From contig JAFWWB010000085.1 of NCBI GenBank assembly GCA_017518185.1, positions 1 through 43,976 of the forward strand: a stretch of 43,976 nucleotides of DNA, written 5' to 3'. Below are positions 24,947 to 34,791 of this stretch, one piece after another. Source of the DNA: Lachnospiraceae bacterium (lineage in GTDB: Bacteria > Bacillota > Clostridia > Lachnospirales > Lachnospiraceae). The translations under genes and the position numbers were made by a program. The notes beneath the pieces are model-generated. The model was given only the letters and a program-made list of their open reading frames with translations. It did no database searches and had not been told where the DNA came from. Positions within the stretch are counted from its first letter, which is position 1. The number at the start of each line of letters is the position of its first letter.

Positions 24947-26050
24947 TTGGCAAAGAGAGAATTGGAGGATTCCGAAGAACTGAGGGCGGCCATCGATGAC
25001 CTGAACAAAAAGGTGGCGGGGGATCCTGAAAGAGAAGAGCATATCCTCAGGATGGAAGAGACGGAAGAGCATGAGGCAGAGTCCCGGAGGCCTGCGGAGA
25101 CTGAAGACGGATATGATCTTCCGGAGGAAGAGTTCACGGAAGATTATGATGACGAGATAGCCGTCAAGAATTTTGAGGACAGGATAAACGATACGGTGCC
25201 CATGGGAGGCATCGGGGATATCGTGATAAGCAGCGATGAGGCCCTGCGTGAAGACAGGGAGCTTCGGGGAGCCGAGGCTTCCGAACGCCGTACAAGACGG
25301 GAAGCCGTAAAGAAAGAGGGCTTCCGCAGAAAGCGCAGGAAAGGGAAGCACGCGGATGATGTCATAATCTCCCTTGAAGGGGTGAGCAAGTCCTATGTAA
25401 AGGGCGTGCCCGCCCTTAATGACGTTAATATAACCATTAAAAAGGGAGAGTTCGTATTTATCGTGGGTGACTCCGGTTCGGGAAAGTCCACGCTTATAAG
25501 GCTTCTTCTGAGGGAGCTTAAGCCCACCACGGGTTCCATCTGGGTCAACGGTTTCCAGGTGGAAAAGCTCAGGCGCGGCCGCATTCCCAAGCTCCGCCGC
25601 AGCATGGGCATAGTGTTCCAGGATTTCAAGCTCTTAAAGGACAGGAATGTATATGAGAACGTTGCTTTCGCGCAGCGTATAATCCAGGTGCCCTCAAGGG
25701 AGATGAAGCGGAACGTGCCGGATATACTTGCTACCGTGGGCCTGGCGGGAAAGTACAAGGCAAGGCCCAACGAGCTTTCCGGCGGAGAGCAGCAGAGGGT
25801 AGCGCTGGCCAGGGCGCTTGTGAACAAGCCCCCCATCCTGCTGGCAGACGAGCCCACGGGTAACCTGGATCCCAGGAACACCATAGAGATAATGAAGCTT
25901 CTCGAGAAGATCAACAAGGACGGCACCACGGTGGTGGTGGTCACCCACAATGACAAGATAGTCAATGAGATGCAGAAGAGAGTCATCACCATCAAGAAGG
26001 GCGTGGTGGTGAGCGACGAGGAAACGGGCGGATACGGCGATGAAGATTAG
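24947..26050 (+). CDS. ftsE: Cell-division ABC ATPase FtsE with a long acidic N-terminal extension
   Basis: 367 residues against about 228 for usual FtsE. The ABC domain occupies about 139-360: Walker [10 protein letters not shown] near 174, signature LSGGEQQR near 277, Walker [10 protein letters not shown] near 298 and H-loop VVVTHND. The first 138 residues are an extra highly charged region: Glu/Asp-rich up to about 100, then a basic patch [12 protein letters not shown] at 24947 is chosen because AAGGAAG (24933-24939) is correctly spaced; the frame is open to a TTG at 24929 overlapping the upstream stop. No internal start near the ABC domain has a good ribosome site. FtsEX transmits ATP-driven changes to periplasmic/wall hydrolases at the septum. 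It overlaps ftsX by 11 bases. Confidence 0.92.
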   Translation: MAKRELEDSEELRAAIDDLNKKVAGDPEREEHILRMEETEEHEAESRRPAETEDGYDLPEEEFTEDYDDEIAVKNFEDRINDTVPMGGIGDIVISSDEALREDRELRGAEASERRTRREAVKKEGFRRKRRKGKHADDVIISLEGVSKSYVKGVPALNDVNITIKKGEFVFIVGDSGSGKSTLIRLLLRELKPTTGSIWVNGFQVEKLRRGRIPKLRRSMGIVFQDFKLLKDRNVYENVAFAQRIIQVPSREMKRNVPDILATVGLAGKYKARPNELSGGEQQRVALARALVNKPPILLADEPTGNLDPRNTIEIMKLLEKINKDGTTVVVVTHNDKIVNEMQKRVITIKKGVVVSDEETGGYGDED

Positions 26051-26936
26051 TACACTTTTTTATGTCATCAAACAGGGGATAAAGAGCACTTTCAAGAACA
26101 AGTGGTTCACCCTTGCATCAATAGCGACCATAGGAGCATGTCTGTTCCTTTTCGGCGCCGGCTACTGTGTGGTCATGAACGTGCAGCACATGGTGAAGAG
26201 TGCGGAGGAGGGAGTATCCGTCACGGTCTTTTTCGACAAGGACCTGACGGAAGAGGAGATACAGAACATCTGCAGCGACATAAGCAACCACTCGGCAGTA
26301 TCAAGAGGAGTGTACGTCTCGGCGGATGAAGCCTGGGAGAGCTTCAAGCAGGAATACCTGGGAGAGTATGCCGACGGTTTCACGGAAAATCCCCTGGAGC
26401 ATTCCATGAACTACCAGATATATCTTAAGGATGTCTCAAGGCAGACGGAGCTGGTCAACTACCTCAGTCAGATGAGGGGCATAAGGAGGATCAACCGTTC
26501 CGAGCTGACTGCCAACATGCTCAGCGGAATGAACTCACTCATAGCTTATGTCTCGGTGGGTATCATAGTCATACTGCTGGCGGTGTCTATCTTCCTTATA
26601 TCCAATACGGTCATGATAGGCATATCCGTAAGGAAGGAAGAGATAGCCATAATGAAGTACATAGGAGCCACGGATTTCTTCGTGCGGTCTCCTTTCGTCA
26701 TAGAGGGTATACTCATCGGAGCAGTGGGAGCGCTGATTCCTCTCGGGCTCATCTGGTTCCTCTATGATAAGGTGATACTGTATGTGAACGAGCGTTTCCA
26801 TATACTGACCAGTGTGCTGAAGTTCCTGCCTATAGACCAGATCTTCAATACGCTCTTCCCGGTGTCCATGGCAGTGGGCGTGGGCATAGGCTTCCTGGGA
26901 AGTGTGGTAACAGTGCGCAGACACTTAAGGGTTTGA
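26040..26936 (+). CDS. ftsX: Cell-division permease-like protein FtsX
   Basis: 298 residues with four membrane helices (about 20-42, 172-195, 222-245, 268-290) and the extracellular FtsX domain (about 50-165) after the first helix. Motifs [19 protein letters not shown] at the start and [20 protein letters not shown] after the second helix are characteristic. FtsX lacks transport function and instead couples FtsE to a wall hydrolase. The 11-base overlap with ftsE and the immediate next gene, an M23 protein, point to that hydrolase as its partner. Confidence 0.95.
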   Translation: MKISTLFYVIKQGIKSTFKNKWFTLASIATIGACLFLFGAGYCVVMNVQHMVKSAEEGVSVTVFFDKDLTEEEIQNICSDISNHSAVSRGVYVSADEAWESFKQEYLGEYADGFTENPLEHSMNYQIYLKDVSRQTELVNYLSQMRGIRRINRSELTANMLSGMNSLIAYVSVGIIVILLAVSIFLISNTVMIGISVRKEEIAIMKYIGATDFFVRSPFVIEGILIGAVGALIPLGLIWFLYDKVILYVNERFHILTSVLKFLPIDQIFNTLFPVSMAVGVGIGFLGSVVTVRRHLRV

Positions 26937-26940
26937 TGGG

Positions 26941-28167
26941 TTGAAAAGAAAATCAATATTAAAATATAGCTTGATTTTATGTTTATCCCTGATTTTATTT
27001 ATCCCTCCGTTAAGGAGCAGGGCCGATAAAAGCACAAACACTGATGATCTTAAGGAAAGGATAAGCCAGAAGGAGGGAGAGCTTTCCGGGCTGGAGCAGG
27101 AGAAGAAGGAGCTGCAGCAGGGGAAGCGTAATGTACAGAATGTGATCAATGCCCTTGAGGGCAAAAAGAAGGAAATGAGCGATTACGTGACCGAGCTGGA
27201 CAGCGAGGTCAGCAGCATCCAGAGCGATATCGATGCCCTGATGCAAAAGATTGAGATCAAGGAGCAGGAGATAGAGGAGACCCGCGTAGAGCTGGCGGAG
27301 GCCGAGGCGGAGACCCTGAGGCAGTACGAGGCCATGAAGGAGCGCATCTGTTTCATGTATGAGACCGGTGACAGCTTCTATCTGGAGATGCTCCTTTCGG
27401 CAGGGTCCTTTTCGGAGATGCTCAACAAGGCGGAATATATCGAGCTGATCTCCGAGTATGACAGGAACAAGCTGGTGGAGTACACCCTTCTTGCCGAGGA
27501 CGTCAGGGTGACCGGTGAGGTGCTGGAGGCTGAGGAAGAGGTGCTTCAGGAGGCAAAAGCCCAGGCAGAACAGCAGCAGGAGGATCTGAACCTGCTCATA
27601 GCCGAGAAGAAGCAGCAGATCGAACAGTACGAGGCTGACATCGAGGATCAGGAAGCTGCCATAGCAGCCTATGACGAGGAGCTGAAAGCCCAGAACCAGG
27701 TGATAGCGGCGGTGGAGGCACAGATAGCTGCCGACAAGGCGTCCCTGGCTGAGGCGGAGAAGATACACTATAACGGCGGACGATTCGTCTGGCCGGCACC
27801 GAAGTATACGAGGATATCCTCACCCTTCGGCTACAGGATACATCCTACACTTAACACGAAAAAGCTTCACAGCGGCGTGGATCTCGCGGCGCCGGGAGGC
27901 TCCCCCATACTGGCGGCTTACGACGGCAAGGTGGTGGCTGCGGCCTACAATGCCAGCATGGGCAATTACGTGATGATAGATCACGGTGACAATCTCATAA
28001 CGGTTTATATGCACGCTTCGGCCCTGTACGTGAAGACGGGGCAGACAGTGAGCGCAGGCGAGAAGATCGCGGCAGTGGGCACCACGGGAAGATCCACCGG
28101 CAACCATCTCCACTTCGGAGTGAGGCTGAACGGAGAGTATGTGGATCCCATGCCGTACATCAGTTAG
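26941..28167 (+). CDS. EnvC-like M23 peptidase with coiled coil
   Basis: 408 residues from a TTG start 4 bases after ftsX. A signal peptide (about 1-28) is followed by a long Glu/Gln-rich coiled coil (about 30-275) and a C-terminal M23/LytM domain (about 285-405). The metal and catalytic motifs are complete: HSGVDLAAP, VMIDHGDNLITVYMHASAL and GNHLHFG. A complete active site suggests a real endopeptidase rather than an EnvC-type activator with lost residues. The coiled coil is the kind that docks onto FtsX. Together with ftsEX it forms a septal peptidoglycan-splitting module. Confidence 0.93.
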   Translation: MKRKSILKYSLILCLSLILFIPPLRSRADKSTNTDDLKERISQKEGELSGLEQEKKELQQGKRNVQNVINALEGKKKEMSDYVTELDSEVSSIQSDIDALMQKIEIKEQEIEETRVELAEAEAETLRQYEAMKERICFMYETGDSFYLEMLLSAGSFSEMLNKAEYIELISEYDRNKLVEYTLLAEDVRVTGEVLEAEEEVLQEAKAQAEQQQEDLNLLIAEKKQQIEQYEADIEDQEAAIAAYDEELKAQNQVIAAVEAQIAADKASLAEAEKIHYNGGRFVWPAPKYTRISSPFGYRIHPTLNTKKLHSGVDLAAPGGSPILAAYDGKVVAAAYNASMGNYVMIDHGDNLITVYMHASALYVKTGQTVSAGEKIAAVGTTGRSTGNHLHFGVRLNGEYVDPMPYIS

Positions 28168-28181
28168 ACGGAGGTACGAAA

Positions 28182-29564
28182 ATGATGAGAGAGAAAAAAG
28201 GCGGAAATTCTTTCTGGCTCGGACTGGTTACCGGGCTTATCATAGCGCTTTTCATAACTGCGGTTGTCTTTATCGTGAGGGTGATCAGCGGCGCGGGGAA
28301 TACGGATCCCCGGACCGAGAGGATCGCCAGGGGGCTGGCTTCCGAAAGCACCGCCTCCGCCTCCGAAAAGACGGGAGAAAGCAGTGAAGGAAAGAGCACC
28401 GTAGTGGCCGAAGGCGATAAGGAAGAGCAAGGAACGGGAGAAACCACGGAGGAAGACAAGCCTGCTGTGGTGGAAGACGGCTACGTGCTCGATAATGCCG
28501 ATGTGCTCAAAAAGATCGACACCATCGAGGAGATGATCAACAAGCACTATATTGAAGGCGTTGACAACGAGACCCTGGAGAAGGGCATCTACAGCGGCAT
28601 GATGGATTCCTTGGGGGATCCCTATGCCAGATATTACGATCCGGAGGAATGGATCGAGGCACAGCAGGATTTCGGCGGGATATACTACGGTATAGGAGTA
28701 TATCTCACAAAGGATGAGAAGTACTTTGTTCCCAGGGTCACGGGCGTAATAAAGAATACTCCCGCTGAAGAGATGGGGATGCAGGAGGATGATCTTATAG
28801 TCACCGTTGATGGTGTGGATATATACGACTATGATCTCAGCGACGCGGTAAAGCTTATCAAGGGCGCGCAGGGCACTTACGCACATCTCGAGATCGTAAG
28901 GGGCGAAGGAGCGGACAGGAAGGTCCTGGAGCTGGATGTTGAAAGACGCAAGGTGGAGACTCCCACCGTGTATTATGAGGATCTGGGTGACGGTATCGCA
29001 TACATCGCGATCTCCGAATTTGACGATGTTACCGCCCCGCAGTTCTCGGAGGCGCTGCAGGAGGCAAGGGATAACAACATGAAGGGCATGGTGCTGGATC
29101 TGCGCAGCAATCCCGGAGGCTCCGTTTATGCAGCGGTTGATATAGCGAGGATGCTGCTCCCTGCCGGACTGGTGGTCTATACCGAGGATAAGTACGGACA
29201 GAGGATTGAGTATGACTGCGACGGGGCTCATGAGCTGGAGGTGCCTATGATGGTGCTGGTGAACAAGAACACCGCATCTTCGGCGGAGATACTCTCCGGC
29301 GCCATAAAGGATCACAAGAAAGGGAAGTTCATCGGCACCACGACCTTCGGAAAGGGCATAGTGCAGAATCTGTACCAGCTTGAGGACGGATCTGCCATAA
29401 AGATGACCACCAGCAGCTATTTTACACCTAACGGACACAATATCCATAAGATAGGCATCGAGCCCGATATAGAGCTGGAATTCGATCCGGATGCCAATAC
29501 CGCGGACGGAACGGACAATCAGCTTGAAAGGGCAAAGGATGAGCTGAAGAAGGAGATGCAGTGA
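28182..29564 (+). CDS. Carboxy-terminal processing protease (CtpA/S41 with PDZ)
   Basis: 460 residues. One N-terminal membrane anchor (about 15-35) is followed by a Ser/Glu/Thr-rich linker (about 40-95) and a helical N-domain. A PDZ domain (about 160-250) and the S41 catalytic core come next. The nucleophile is in NTASSAEIL (around 363-368) and the general base Lys in TTFGKGIVQ (around 391). It acts outside the membrane, trimming protein C-termini. The ATG at 28182 has GGAGG at 28170-28174. It follows the EnvC-like gene by 14 bases, and the ftsE-ftsX-M23-ctpA order is a known Firmicute arrangement; CtpA proteases elsewhere control wall hydrolase levels. Confidence 0.94.
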   Translation: MMREKKGGNSFWLGLVTGLIIALFITAVVFIVRVISGAGNTDPRTERIARGLASESTASASEKTGESSEGKSTVVAEGDKEEQGTGETTEEDKPAVVEDGYVLDNADVLKKIDTIEEMINKHYIEGVDNETLEKGIYSGMMDSLGDPYARYYDPEEWIEAQQDFGGIYYGIGVYLTKDEKYFVPRVTGVIKNTPAEEMGMQEDDLIVTVDGVDIYDYDLSDAVKLIKGAQGTYAHLEIVRGEGADRKVLELDVERRKVETPTVYYEDLGDGIAYIAISEFDDVTAPQFSEALQEARDNNMKGMVLDLRSNPGGSVYAAVDIARMLLPAGLVVYTEDKYGQRIEYDCDGAHELEVPMMVLVNKNTASSAEILSGAIKDHKKGKFIGTTTFGKGIVQNLYQLEDGSAIKMTTSSYFTPNGHNIHKIGIEPDIELEFDPDANTADGTDNQLERAKDELKKEMQ

Positions 29565-29568
29565 GCCT

Positions 29569-31809
29569 ATGACATCACAGATAAAAAGGATCAACAGCTG
29601 TCTTATATTCGGCTGGATATTTATAGTCCTGGTGCTCTTTGCCGCATATGTGGCGGAGGTCACCAAGGGAAACCTCAGCATGGAGTACGTTTTCGTGTTC
29701 CTGGCTATCACCGTGATACCCGCGGCGGCTGTCTGTACTTTTTATTTCAAATGGCCCGACAATCCCAAGATACGTTATTACTTCACCATCGGATATCTGA
29801 TCATGTACAGCTTCGTCCTGATCACCGGACAGACTATGCATGTTTATGTCTACGTACTCCCCATGGTGCCTCTGCTCGTGCTCTATCACGATCCCAAGCT
29901 GGTGCTGGGAACGGGGATCTTCTGCTTTCTGCTAAATATCGGCGCTATCATAGTCTGGTGGAAGCTTCCGGAGCTTCACATGCTCGGAAAGGTCAAGGAG
30001 CATGAGATTCAGCTGGCAGCAGTATTCCTCTGCTTCCTGGGAGCCTATATGGGGGCCCGGATATACGATACCATATACCGGGTGAATGAGGAGTATACCA
30101 ACGCCATCACCGCCCAGAAAGAAGAGCTCTATCAGCAGGCTGAGGAGCTTGAGGCCATAAACGGCCAGCTCAACGAATATTCTTCCGAGCTTTCCAGAAA
30201 GAACGAGCTCATGAAGAAGATGACCATGCAGACCATCATGACCATCGCCAACACCATAGATGCAAAGGATGAATATACCCGTGGCCACAGCCGCCGTGTT
30301 GCGGAGTATGCGGTGGCCATCGCTTCTGAGCTGGGATATGACGCGGCGGGCTGTGAGGATGTCCGTTTCATAGGACTCCTTCACGATATAGGAAAGATAG
30401 GCGTCCCCGACAGCGTGCTCAACAAGCCCGGAAGGCTCAGCGATGAGGAATACCAGCTGATGAAGGATCATACCACCATCGGCGGCGAGATACTGAAGGA
30501 TATCACCATGATAGGCGAGCTGGATGTGGGAGCCAAGTACCATCATGAGCGTTATGACGGAAAGGGTTACCCGGACGGGCTGAAGGGTGAGGATATCCCC
30601 GAGATAGCCAGGATCATTGCCGTGGCGGATGCCTATGACGCAATGACCTCCAACAGGATCTACAGAAAGCATCTGCCCCCCGACAGGGTGCTCATGGAGC
30701 TCAAGAACGGCAAGGGCGCCCAGTTCGACCCCAAAGCCTGCGAAGTCATGATAAAGCTGGTGGAAGAGGGCAGGGTTCCCAGGGTGGCCATTGAAGAGAG
30801 CCGTGAAGTAAAACAGATGGGACAGATACTCTCCAAGGTCATAGACAAGGCGGAAGAGGTGGCAGTGGAGGAGCTTCAGCTGGATGAGCTTACCGGAACC
30901 ATCAGCAGGGGACACGGCAAGAGCGTTATCCAGGAAGAGATAAGCAGGTACGGTACCGGGGCCCTCTTTATAGTGGACCTGGACGGCTTCAGGAAGCTGA
31001 ACGAGACCGAGGGCTTCATTGTCGGCGACATGTACCTTAAGGCTGTAGCGGCGAGGATAAAGCTTCTGCCCGGAAACAGTTTTGTCAGCAGGTTCGGAGC
31101 TGATGAGTTCATGATCTATATGCCGGATATACACAGCCCCGAGGATGCCGAAGGCATTGCTAAGGGTCTGATAGACGGGATAAAGGAACTGGCGGCCGGG
31201 GATAAGACTTATTCAAGGCTGTCGGTCTGCGTCGGCATCACACAGGTGGCTACGGAAAAGGATAAGGTCATGGTGCTCTATGAAAATGCCAACAAGGCGC
31301 TTTACGTGGCAAAGCAGAGCGGTATGGGGAGTTATTTCTGCCACAGGCTGGATGAGGTGGATGCGGATCTTTCCTCTGCCGATTCCGTAGACCTTAAGCA
31401 GCTGGTGGAGGTGCTTAAGAACAGGGGCAAGTACAAGGGCGGCTACAGCGTTGCCTATCCGGAGTTCGGAAAGATATACGATTTCGTTTCGAGTCTTGCT
31501 GAACGGAACGGACAGCAGGTACATATCATACTCTTTACAATGAAGGAGATCGGGGGAACGGGCATCACTCTTGATGAGAGGGATACCATCATGGCCATGC
31601 TGGAAAAGGCCATATCCGATTCCATCAGGAATGTGGACGCCACCACCAAGTACAGCAACGTCCAGAGAGTCGTGCTGCTCATGAACCTGGACGAGGACCA
31701 GACAAGACAGGTCATCAACCGTATAATGGCGGATTTCTACCGCATGTACGATAAGAAGGATGTGGAGATACATTATGATTCGGCTGATCTGAGCCGGAGC
31801 ATGGAGTAG
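29569..31809 (+). CDS. Membrane HD-GYP phosphodiesterase with C-terminal degenerate GGDEF domains
   Basis: 746 residues. Six or so membrane helices (about 10-165), a coiled coil (about 175-220) and an HD-GYP domain (about 222-400) with LLHDIGK near 269 and HHERYDGKGYPDGL near 325, the complete motif set for c-di-GMP hydrolysis. Next comes a GGDEF-like domain (about 440-600) whose signature reads FGADEF (about 509-514). The second Gly is changed to Ala and no RxxD inhibitory site is visible, so activity is doubtful. A last domain of about 150 residues looks like a further eroded GGDEF. HD-GYP placed before GGDEF is the reverse of the common order. Start is 5 bases after ctpA. Confidence 0.9.
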   Translation: MTSQIKRINSCLIFGWIFIVLVLFAAYVAEVTKGNLSMEYVFVFLAITVIPAAAVCTFYFKWPDNPKIRYYFTIGYLIMYSFVLITGQTMHVYVYVLPMVPLLVLYHDPKLVLGTGIFCFLLNIGAIIVWWKLPELHMLGKVKEHEIQLAAVFLCFLGAYMGARIYDTIYRVNEEYTNAITAQKEELYQQAEELEAINGQLNEYSSELSRKNELMKKMTMQTIMTIANTIDAKDEYTRGHSRRVAEYAVAIASELGYDAAGCEDVRFIGLLHDIGKIGVPDSVLNKPGRLSDEEYQLMKDHTTIGGEILKDITMIGELDVGAKYHHERYDGKGYPDGLKGEDIPEIARIIAVADAYDAMTSNRIYRKHLPPDRVLMELKNGKGAQFDPKACEVMIKLVEEGRVPRVAIEESREVKQMGQILSKVIDKAEEVAVEELQLDELTGTISRGHGKSVIQEEISRYGTGALFIVDLDGFRKLNETEGFIVGDMYLKAVAARIKLLPGNSFVSRFGADEFMIYMPDIHSPEDAEGIAKGLIDGIKELAAGDKTYSRLSVCVGITQVATEKDKVMVLYENANKALYVAKQSGMGSYFCHRLDEVDADLSSADSVDLKQLVEVLKNRGKYKGGYSVAYPEFGKIYDFVSSLAERNGQQVHIILFTMKEIGGTGITLDERDTIMAMLEKAISDSIRNVDATTKYSNVQRVVLLMNLDEDQTRQVINRIMADFYRMYDKKDVEIHYDSADLSRSME

Positions 31810-31812
31810 CCT

Positions 31813-34791
31813 ATGGCAGGACCCGGACGTATCAGGGGAGGCGGTCCTGAAGGAAGGCCGATGAGCGTGGCCGGCCCGGGACACGGAGGCAGAAGGCTTC
31901 CTGACGGAAGACCGCCGCACAACGGTATGAGGAAGGGGCCGGGAGGCTCCAGTCTCATAGTCATGGCACAGGTCATGCTGGTCTGCACTCTTGTATGCGG
32001 TATCTTTATGGCGCTGCTCAACAGGGGGCTGTATGAGGCTGCGCCGGTGCCTGTTTTCATCAGCTATCTTTTCTTCTTTACTCTTCCGCTCATGTTTGTT
32101 TCCTCTTTATACGGTTTCCCCATAGGAGCCATATGCTTCCTGCTGGTGGAGATAATGGGCATGCTCAGCTATTTTGACAGGCTGTATGTTCTGAGCTATC
32201 ATCTCATAGCCCTCTTTATGACAAATGCGTTCATGCTGAAAGGGATTTATAAGAGCTTCAGGAAGACTCTTGTCCTGATCCTTTTATCTGCGCTGGCAGA
32301 AGGACTTACGCTCTTTATCATATGGGAGCTGGCGGCGGATCTTACTCTTGAAAGCTGGCATTTCCGTCTTCTTCCCCGGGCTCTCCTGGTGGCCGGCGCG
32401 GAGAGGGCTTTCAGTTATTTTTTCCTTTACTGCCTTTTCAGGTACGCTCCCATAGGCCTGGTGCGGCTCTTCCCGCCGGGGCTTTTCCGTCATGAATTCA
32501 GACCCAAACCCCAGGGGATGGGCTTTACGGAAAGAGGACCTTCCGTCCTCGGACAGCGCATAGGCAGATATATGATAATCGAGGCTATGCTCATAGGCTT
32601 GGGGGTGGCCGGCTTTGTTAACCAGCTGCTGCCTACCCTTCAGCTTGAGACAGGACACCAGGTCATCTTTCTCGCTAAGATCTTCCTCTGCGTTTTCGCG
32701 GAGAGCGTTCCCATTGTGGTGGCAGTGAATTTCCTGGTGCATAACAAGATCATCAATCCCCTGAGGAGCATGACCAAGGGCATGCAGGTCTTTGCGGGCC
32801 AGGGGGGAGACGCGAGGCTTGAGGCGCAGAAGTTCATCGAGGGAATGGACTTAAAGACCGGGGATGAACTGGAGACCCTGTACCATGCAATGTCGGACAT
32901 GGTGGCGGAGGTAAACCGCTACATCAAAAGGATCGAGGAAGAGCAGAAGCTGGAGGAGGATCTGAGGGTGGCAAAGGCCGCTTCCGAGGCCAAGACCAAC
33001 TTCATGTCCCATATGTCACATGAGATAAGAACTCCCATCAATGCCGTCATAGGCATGGATGAGATGATAATCCGGGAGACCAACGAACAGAGCACCCTGC
33101 ATTATGCCCGTGATATCCGGAACGCCGGAAGGTCGCTGCTGGGCATAGTGAACGATATACTGGATTTTTCCAGGATAGAATCGGGAAAGCTGGAGATCAT
33201 CCCGGAGGAATACGAGCTGAGCACGGTACTCAACGATCTTATGAGCATCATATATCCGAAGGCCAGGGAGAAGCAGCTTGATTTTAAGATAGATGCGGAT
33301 CCGGATATTCCGAGGAAGCTTTTCGGCGACGATATGCGCATTAAGCAGTGTGCGCTGAACCTGCTGACCAATGCCGTAAAGTATACCCAGGAAGGCAAGG
33401 TGAGGCTGAAGGTCAGCTTTGAGTCTATCTCGGAAGAGAAGATCGCCATGGAGGTAAGGGTTACCGATACCGGCATCGGTATAAAGCAGGAGGATATCCC
33501 CAAGCTCATAAAGCCCTTTGAAAGGATAGAGGAGGAGAGGAACAGGACCATCGAAGGCACCGGCCTGGGAATGAGCATCACTGCCAATCTCCTTGAACTC
33601 ATGGGTTCAAAGCTTCAGGTTGTCAGCGAATACGGAAGGGGCTCCACTTTCTGGTTCGTGGTGGAACAGGATGTGGTCACCAACATTCCCATAGGTGATT
33701 TCGCCAAGGATTACGAGACCATGCTGAGCCGGGAGGAACGCTACAGGGAGAAATTCCGGGCTCCTGATGCGCGCATACTGGTGGTGGATGATACCAGGAC
33801 GAACCTTACGGTCATAAAGGGGCTGCTGAAGGAAACGGAGATACAGGTGGATACGGCAGCATCGGGCCGTGAGATGCTGGACATGGTAGTGCGATACTAT
33901 TACGATGCGATCTTCCTGGACCAGCGCATGCCTTTAATGGACGGCATAGAGGCGCTGCATCTGATGGAGCTTCTGTCCGAGAGAAAGAACCCGGACGTGC
34001 CCGTGGTGGCTCTTACGGCAAATGTGGTCTCGGGGGCCAGGGAGATGTTTTTATCCGAAGGCTTCAGTGATTATCTGTCCAAACCCGTGGATCCGGGAAA
34101 GCTGGAGGGCATGCTCATAAAGTATCTGCCTGAGGATAAGGTCATGCTCACGGGCATCGTGCCCGAAAGGGAGGAGGCCGGAGAAGAGGCGGCGGAGGAT
34201 CCGGTTGTGGCCAGGCTTAAGGATACGGAGGGCATTGATTATGAAGAAGCCATCGCCCGCTGTATGAATGATGAGATACTGATAGATACGCTGAGGGACT
34301 TCCGCCGTTCCGCCATGAATTCGCCGGAGGAGATCAGGCAGTTCCTTAAAGACGGAAATATAAAAGATTATACCATCAAGGTTCACGCCCTTAAGAGCGG
34401 CGCGGCCCTGGTGGGAGCCGGGGAGCTGTCGGCCATGGCAGCCCGTCTTGAGAAAGCGGGAGATGAAGGAGACCTTGCGGTGATAGAGAGGGATACGCCT
34501 GAGCTCCTCGCCCTTTATTCTTCATATGCTGACAGACTTGCTTTTCTTGAAGAGGAGGAAGATGAGGAGGCGCCCGAGATAGAAGAAGACAAGCTGCATG
34601 AAGCTTATGCCGCCATAAGGGAATTCCTTGAGGCTTTCGATCTTGACGGCGCAGAGGATGTGTTGGATATGTTGAAAGCATTTTCTATTCCCAAAAACGA
34701 AAAGAAAAGGTATAATGAGCTTAAGCAGCGCATAAAGGATCTGGACTGTAATGCGGCACTGGAAATTTTGAAGGGTGAGGCGGATGGATAA
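31813..34791 (+). CDS. Hybrid sensor histidine kinase (TM, HAMP-like, HisKA, HATPase, REC, Hpt)
   Basis: 992 residues. An unusual Gly/Arg/Pro-rich cytoplasmic N-terminus (1-45) precedes about seven membrane helices (about 50-310). A HAMP-like linker, HisKA with the phospho-acceptor His403 (MSHEIRTP), and HATPase with N box (LLTNAVKYT), G1 (DTGIGI) and G2 (GTGLGM) boxes follow. The receiver domain has Asp703 (FLDQRMP). The Hpt domain has His858 (VHALKSG). A full His-Asp-His relay therefore ends on Hpt, which must pass phosphate to a separate receiver; the next gene is an obvious candidate. It begins 3 bases after the HD-GYP gene. Confidence 0.93.
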   Translation: MAGPGRIRGGGPEGRPMSVAGPGHGGRRLPDGRPPHNGMRKGPGGSSLIVMAQVMLVCTLVCGIFMALLNRGLYEAAPVPVFISYLFFFTLPLMFVSSLYGFPIGAICFLLVEIMGMLSYFDRLYVLSYHLIALFMTNAFMLKGIYKSFRKTLVLILLSALAEGLTLFIIWELAADLTLESWHFRLLPRALLVAGAERAFSYFFLYCLFRYAPIGLVRLFPPGLFRHEFRPKPQGMGFTERGPSVLGQRIGRYMIIEAMLIGLGVAGFVNQLLPTLQLETGHQVIFLAKIFLCVFAESVPIVVAVNFLVHNKIINPLRSMTKGMQVFAGQGGDARLEAQKFIEGMDLKTGDELETLYHAMSDMVAEVNRYIKRIEEEQKLEEDLRVAKAASEAKTNFMSHMSHEIRTPINAVIGMDEMIIRETNEQSTLHYARDIRNAGRSLLGIVNDILDFSRIESGKLEIIPEEYELSTVLNDLMSIIYPKAREKQLDFKIDADPDIPRKLFGDDMRIKQCALNLLTNAVKYTQEGKVRLKVSFESISEEKIAMEVRVTDTGIGIKQEDIPKLIKPFERIEEERNRTIEGTGLGMSITANLLELMGSKLQVVSEYGRGSTFWFVVEQDVVTNIPIGDFAKDYETMLSREERYREKFRAPDARILVVDDTRTNLTVIKGLLKETEIQVDTAASGREMLDMVVRYYYDAIFLDQRMPLMDGIEALHLMELLSERKNPDVPVVALTANVVSGAREMFLSEGFSDYLSKPVDPGKLEGMLIKYLPEDKVMLTGIVPEREEAGEEAAEDPVVARLKDTEGIDYEEAIARCMNDEILIDTLRDFRRSAMNSPEEIRQFLKDGNIKDYTIKVHALKSGAALVGAGELSAMAARLEKAGDEGDLAVIERDTPELLALYSSYADRLAFLEEEEDEEAPEIEEDKLHEAYAAIREFLEAFDLDGAEDVLDMLKAFSIPKNEKKRYNELKQRIKDLDCNAALEILKGEADG

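Noticed and set aside
28164-29711. 515-codon open frame on the minus strand
   Set aside because: Antisense to ctpA, which has complete PDZ and S41 motifs. Composition is not that of a real protein.
29932-31134. 400-codon open frame on the minus strand
   Set aside because: Antisense to the HD-GYP gene, whose catalytic motifs are complete on the + strand.
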